Source of the DNA: Poronia punctata
Lineage: Eukaryota; Ascomycota; Sordariomycetes; Xylariales; Xylariaceae
Reading direction: 5' to 3'
Length of the DNA: 64,000 bases
Assembly: GCA_022579005.1 (NCBI GenBank)
Contig: MU401507.1
Coordinates: 64,066-128,065, forward strand
Shown here piece by piece: positions 58,701 to 64,000 of this stretch (its first letter is position 1; every line of letters begins with the position of its first letter). Below the pieces are notes generated by a model. It was not told the DNA's origin and did no database searches. It saw only the letters and a list, made by a program, of their open reading frames with translations. Both the position numbers and the translations under genes were made by a program.

Positions 58701-61700
58701 TTGTTAAAAGCTTTTAAATTAACTACTACTTATTTTTTGTTTACTTTATATATTTTTTGCTATATAATAAATATAAAGTAAGCAAAAAAGCAAAGCTTAT
58801 TAACTTAAAATATTTTTCCTTTGCTTTATAAGCTATTATAATATTTATTAAGTATTTTTTAATTATATAGGCTTAAAAGGTATAGTTAAGTATTAAGCTT
58901 TACGTTTTGCTATCTTTTAATAAGCAGTATTTTTATTAATTTTTTTTTAAGTATGTTTATTTTGCTTTTGTTTTTTTATATATTATAGGCCTTAATAATT
59001 TTATATAATTTAGCAACTTTTAATGCCTTTTTAGTATAAATGTAAATATTATTATTAGTAATTACTTTTAGCATATTAACTAGTTTGCAAATTTTTAAGG
59101 TAGCTTATACTTTAAAAATGCATAGTTTAGCATTTTTTATAATTTTGTACTTTTTAAGCAATATTTTATGCTTACTAAATAGCTTTTTAAGCTTGCTAAA
59201 AGTTATATAGCATTTTATAAAAAATAGCTTGCTTTTTAATACTTTATATAGTTTAAAAAGTAATTTAGGCTTTTTTTTGTTATTAGCATTGTTAGCAATT
59301 TGCAGATTTAAAAGCTTTTTTAATATATTATAATATTTTTTTATATTAAATTTAGCGTTTATTTATATACTTTAAAGCGTGCTTGCTGCTTTTATGCTTA
59401 CTAAAGCTATAGCTATTACTATAAGTGCTTTTATAGCTATACGCTAATTAGTTAGTTTTTATTTGCTATTTTTGCTTTTATTAATTAATTTTATTTTTGT
59501 TTTTTTATATATTTTTAAAAGTTTATTTAATATATTATATACTAAAATAACTTATAGCGTCTTAGCATTAATAATAGTATTAAAAGCTAATTTATAAATA
59601 GCTATAAAGCAAAATTTGCAATTATTTAGCAATAGCTTATACTTAGTTTAAATATATACGCTTTTTTTAAGGCTTATAATAATCTTCTTAGCATTAATAA
59701 CCTTTTTATTATATAAATAGCTATTATTAGTAGCTAAAAAGCTTATTATAAATTTATTTAGCTAAAAAAAAGTTAGTTACTATATATTATAGTTAATTAT
59801 GCTACTATAGTTATAATAAAAGTCTAAGCTTAAAAGTATATTAGGCTATAATTTATTTTTAATTACCTATTTTTTAAGCTTAAACTTTATAGTAATTGCT
59901 TTGCTTTTTTAATTATAACTTAAAAAGTAAAGCTTAGTTAATACTTATTTGTTAAGCTTTACTTAATAGTTTTTTATGCTTATTACTTAACTTTTATGTT
60001 TTTTTAAAGTATATTTGTAATGTTTAAAAATTTTTTTGCTAAAAATTAAAGTACTAGTGCTTATATTACTATAAATGCTAATTTATTTGCTTTTAAGTAT
60101 AGTTATTATATTAAAATAAAAGTAAGTATATTAAAATTTTAAAGCTTATAGTATATTATTAACTTATATAGCTTTAACTATAAAGGCTTTTTTGTTAACT
60201 TTTTTTATAAAGAATTTAGTATTAAAGTAAGCGTTTGTTTTTTAAATAACTTTTTTTTTTGCATTAAAGCAGTGCTAAAGATATTTAAATAGTTTATTGC
60301 ATAAAAGGAGCTTTTATATATAGTAGTTATATATTTATTTTTTAGTAGTTACTAGTAAGAGCGTATTAATTTTTTTTAATTTAATTAAAATAAAATATTT
60401 TTTTTTGTACTTTTAAAGTTTAATATAAAATAAGTGCTTTTTTTAACACTTATAGCAAGTTAGTTTTGCGTTATATACAAAGTACAAGCTTTTTGCAGCG
60501 TTAAAATAATTTTTTGCTTAAGCTTTTTTTTTGTTATTTACTTTGCTTATTTTTTTTGCCTTGCTATTTTTAGCAAAATAGACTTTGTTATGTTAATTAT
60601 AGTTATCTTGCTAGTTTTAGCGTTTATACTTGTTATTTTAGCTTTTTTTAATTTTTTAGTTATTAGTGTTGCTAGTATAATTATTGCAAGCGTTGCGTTT
60701 TTTATTATTGCTTTAAAAGCTTAAGCAATTGTTGCGTTTATAATTATGCTTTTAATTCTATTACTAATTTTTATTATAATCTTTATTGCTATTATAATAT
60801 TTAAAACTATAGCTATAGCGTAAATAGTTATATTTTTTTTTATTATAGTTATTGCTACTATAGTTGCTTTTATTATAGCTATTATAATATTTTTAGTTTT
60901 AATTATTATTATAGTTATAATTACCTTGTTTACTTTATTGTTTTTGTTTATTATTATATAATAAAAACTTATTTTTTACATTAAAGCTAAGTAGCTTTTT
61001 AGTAGCTATAATGCTTAGTTAAACATAAAGGTATTGTTTTTAAGCTTTAATTTTATAATTTTTAGCGCGCAATCTTAACTTTTTTTATATATTTATATAT
61101 TATATTTTTAATTTTAAAAAGTTAGAAAATACTTTAAATAGTTTTATTAAACTAATTATATATTATTATTATAACTAGTTGCTAATTAAAGTAATTTTTA
61201 GCTAAGGTGCTTAAATATTAAGCATAATTAAGCTTGCGCTAAATATATATTAGTAGTATATTTATATTTTTAGCTATATGCTTAAAAGTAAGCTTTTTTT
61301 TTATTAACTTTTAGCTTATATGCGCAAGTTATATTTTAAATTTGCTTTTAAAAGTATTAAGCATATATAGCAGGTTTAAATTATAAAAAAGCGTTTTTTT
61401 GCTTATAAACAGCTTTTTAGTTTACTAAGTAAAAGTATATTTACTAATAAGGCTATTAAACATATTTTTAAGTTGTACTATATTAGTTACTTAGTTGCGT
61501 TTTTTGCAAAGCTTGTTTAAATATATAATAAATTAATATATATTAGTATAAATTATATTTTGTTTATTTATAAGTATGCTTATTTTGTTAAGGTTTAGAT
61601 AGTTTAAAATAAAAGTTTTAATTTTATTTTTTTTAGCTTATAAGTATATAAGCTAATATTAGTAGTATTTTATAATAAAAGTATATTATATTAATTATAA

Positions 61701-62923
61701 GGTTAATAATTATTACGCTACAGTTTATTAAACCTTTTATTATTATGCTTGTTTTTATTGCTAAAAAATAAATTATTATTAAGATCGTTTTTATTTTTGC
61801 TTATTTTAGTAAGCGCTTTATTTTTTTTGTTTGCTATAAAATTACTAAAAAAAGCTTTTAAGATTTTATGCTTTAGCGTATTATTTTAAAGCATTACGCT
61901 TTTTTTAAAGTTAATAAAAAATATTATAAGTTTTTTGTTTATAGCTTTTTTTTTATAAGCTTGCTAATTAAAAGCAGTAAAGCTTAATTTTTTAATATAG
62001 TTTAAAATACTATATTTTTATTGCTAAAAGCTTAAGTATAAGTTTAGCTTTTTATTATTACGTTGCTAATTAATACTAAGCTTTTTTATAGTACTATTAA
62101 GCTAATTTAGCAAAGTAGCTATGTTTTTAAAAGTTTTTTTAATTTTTGTATTGTTTATATTTAGCTGCTTTAAAGCTTTGTATTAAGTTTTGCTTATTTT
62201 TTTAAAGTTGTTTATTTTATTAGTTAGCTTAGTAAGCAAGCTTAAAGCTAAGGCTTTTTTTTTAATTATTTATAATTTATTACGCTTGCAACCTTTACTA
62301 CTACTATAACTAAGTAACTAAAATCTAGATCTAATTATAAGTTTAAAAGGTTTTAAAAGCTTAAAAGGTAGCAATATAGCGCTTGTGCTTAATATATTAT
62401 AAAAGCTAGCTTTACTAGCTATTAAAAAAATAAGATTGCTAATTAAAATATTGTAACTTTTTTTTTTTATTTAATAAATATAAGTACTTTACTTAGTAAT
62501 TATAATACTTAAAAAATAAATATAAAGTAGATTATTAAAAAAAAAGGACTTTATAACTAAGTTACTACGTTATAAAGTATATAAGTAGTTTTAATTATAG
62601 TTTAGCACTTATTAAAGCTTATTGCAACGTTTATATATTAATAAATTAATACTAAAATATAAGTAAGCTTAGCTAAGTACGTTTTTAGTTTTATAAACTT
62701 ATTAATAGCCTTAGCAAAAAAAAAATAGGTAAAAAAAATAAGTACTAGCGTTAGCTAAAATACTTTTTTTGTTGTTTAGTTAGTTAGTTGCTTTTTTTAA
62801 TTAACTTAAATTTATAGCTACTTAAAAAATAGTGCTTTTATTTTTAAAAAGTAAAAAACAATAGTTTAGTATAGTTTAGTTTAGTTCTTGCAATTAAACT
62901 GCTAAAGGCACTACTTTAAGAAG

Positions 62924-63155
62924 TATAGTTAAGGGTCTAGATTTTAAAGTATAAAAATAGTATTTAATTTTTAAAAGTTAGCTAAAATTTAGCAGTGCAT
63001 AGAATTTCTACTTTAGCTAGATTTTAGCCTTTATAGTTATAGGCGGACCTTATCTAATTTATTACGTATTAATAGTTAATTAAGCTAGTTTTAATTAACC
63101 TTTAGTACTAGATTTACCTACTATATAGGGAAGCCCTTTATATAGGTATATTAAA
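62924..63155 (+). repeat. right LTR copy of the RIP-inactivated element
   Basis: 232-bp direct repeat matching 55495-55726, with about 20 differences, all transitions in the bases I compared. It ends in GGTATATTAAA and is followed by AACCTT. Confidence 0.8.
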
Positions 63156-64000
63156 AACCTTTTATTAAAAAGTGCTAACGTTATAATAATTTAATTTTTT
63201 ATATATAGCTTTTATTATTTTTAAAAAGCTTATAATTTTTAATATTTACAGCAATACTATTGCTTAGTAAGCTATTTTAGCTATATATAGTAGCGCTTTA
63301 TAACTTTGTTTATAATAAGCTATTTTAAATAAAGTTAGCTTACTATTTATTTTATATATTAAAAACTAATTTTTAATTATATTTAAGTTTATATTATTAA
63401 ATAATTTAGTGCTAAATTGCAAATATTTATAAATAGCTTAAAAGTTTAGTTAATTTAGTTATTAAAGCTTTATAATAATTTTTATAGTTTTTAGTTGTTT
63501 ATTATATATTATATACGTTATTTTAATAGGTTTTAAAAGCTAATTAGCTAGTACGTTTAATTTGCTTGTTTAATATACTATTTATATATTATAATGCTTA
63601 ATTATATTTATAAAACGTATTATTTGTACTAATTAATTTGCTTTAGTATATAGCGTTAATAGTAATTTATAGTTTATATAAATTATTATTTTGCTTTTTT
63701 TAACTTAGTAGCGCTAATGTTATAAGCTTAGCATTATTGCTAATAACTTGCATTTTTATATAAAATAACGTTATTATATAGGCGTAAGCTTTTTTAAAAA
63801 ATAAGCTACTAAAAATAATGTTAATTTTTTGCTATATAAATATAGTTATATAATATATGTGCTTATATAATTTTAGCTAAAGTTTATATTTATTATTAAA
63901 AATAGCTTTTAATTAAAAGGTTTAATAATTAGTATAGTTATAATAGCTTTTTAAATAGCTTTTTAAGCTTTAATAGCTTTAAGTATTAGCGTTACTTTTT

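Larger units (their letters stand above)
55495..63155. mobile_element. RIP-inactivated LTR retrotransposon
   Basis: Two direct copies of a 232-bp sequence (55495-55726 and 62924-63155) enclose about 7.2 kb, the length expected for an LTR retrotransposon with gag-pol. Every difference I could spot between the copies is a transition (C/T or G/A) and there is no length change, which points to RIP acting after insertion. No gag or pol frame survives, so superfamily (Gypsy or Copia) cannot be decided from sequence. Similarity extends about 7 nt upstream of the boundary given, so the ends are uncertain by about 10 nt, and no clean target-site duplication could be seen. Confidence 0.75.
54230..64000. 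repeat. RIP-saturated AT-rich heterochromatin-like block
   Basis: Nearly all A and T from about 54,230 to the window end, with no open frames and dense TA steps. The remaining G and C sit mostly in AGC/GCT contexts rather than CA/TG, as expected if CpA has been converted to TpA by repeat-induced point mutation. Short CCCCC runs survive (55,727), which fits because CpC is a poor RIP target. The block contains an LTR element (separate entry) and flanking RIP-altered DNA of unknown origin on both sides. Confidence 0.85.

Noticed and set aside
55470..63175. Target-site duplication flanking the LTR element
   Set aside because: The 5 bp on each side do not match under any boundary I tried; RIP and boundary uncertainty prevent a claim.
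54230..64000. Mitochondrial or plasmid origin for the AT-rich block
   Set aside because: No mitochondrial gene or open frame is readable, and the paired repeats differing only by transitions fit nuclear RIP better.

Overview
The window looks like nuclear DNA of a filamentous ascomycete (Pezizomycotina, most likely Sordariomycetes; the class is inference). The reasons are: genes with short introns (about 50-155 nt, mostly 60-95) that use GTATGT/GTGAGT/GTAAGT donors; a HET-domain protein; fungal-only families (LCCL membrane protein, CPAF-like S41 peptidase, fungal GT2); and a terminal AT-saturated block with the signature of repeat-induced point mutation (RIP). Intron positions were worked out by hand. 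Every spliced model below closes in frame, but splice sites were not tested against transcripts. Layout: 1-3.6 kb has no recognisable gene. 3.6-6.7 kb (-) is a secreted S41 peptidase in seven exons. 8.5-10.8 kb (+) is a HET-domain protein. 11.5-12.3 kb (+) is an orphan with a TPR-like segment. 14.5-15.5 kb (+) is an L-lactate dehydrogenase. 17.8-19.2 kb (+) is a two-exon orphan. 20.5-20.7 kb holds a homopolymer/N assembly scar. 22.6-24.6 kb (-) is an LCCL multi-pass membrane protein. 25.5-27.0 kb (+) is QTRT2, the accessory subunit of queuine tRNA-ribosyltransferase. 28.0-30.0 kb (-) is an MFS transporter. 33.3-33.7 kb (+) is NOP10, facing NOB1 (-) at 34.0-35.4 kb. 36.1-36.6 kb (-) is a short-chain dehydrogenase pseudogene whose middle has been deleted. 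39.0-39.8 kb (+) is a Ctr copper transporter, followed by a tRNA-Arg(CCG) at 40.3 kb. CYC2-like (40.8-42.4, -) and AIM32-like (42.8-43.9, -) mitochondrial redox genes come next, then an acyl-protein-thioesterase-like hydrolase (45.0-45.8, -), an APH-type phosphotransferase (46.6-47.9, +) and a family-2 glycosyltransferase in six exons (49.6-51.3, -). From about 54.2 kb to the end the sequence is almost pure A/T, with no ORFs. It contains a dead LTR retrotransposon (about 55.5-63.2 kb) bounded by two 232-bp direct repeats that differ only by transitions. Functionally most genes are unlinked housekeeping or environmental-response functions. Two neighbourhoods are thematically coherent: NOP10/NOB1 (ribosome biogenesis, tail to tail) and Ctr/CYC2/AIM32 (copper and mitochondrial redox). 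I found no biosynthetic cluster, CRISPR array or phage. The best candidates for something new are the two orphan proteins, the recurrent intergenic CTACTCGTA word, the SDR deletion relic and the RIP-killed retroelement.
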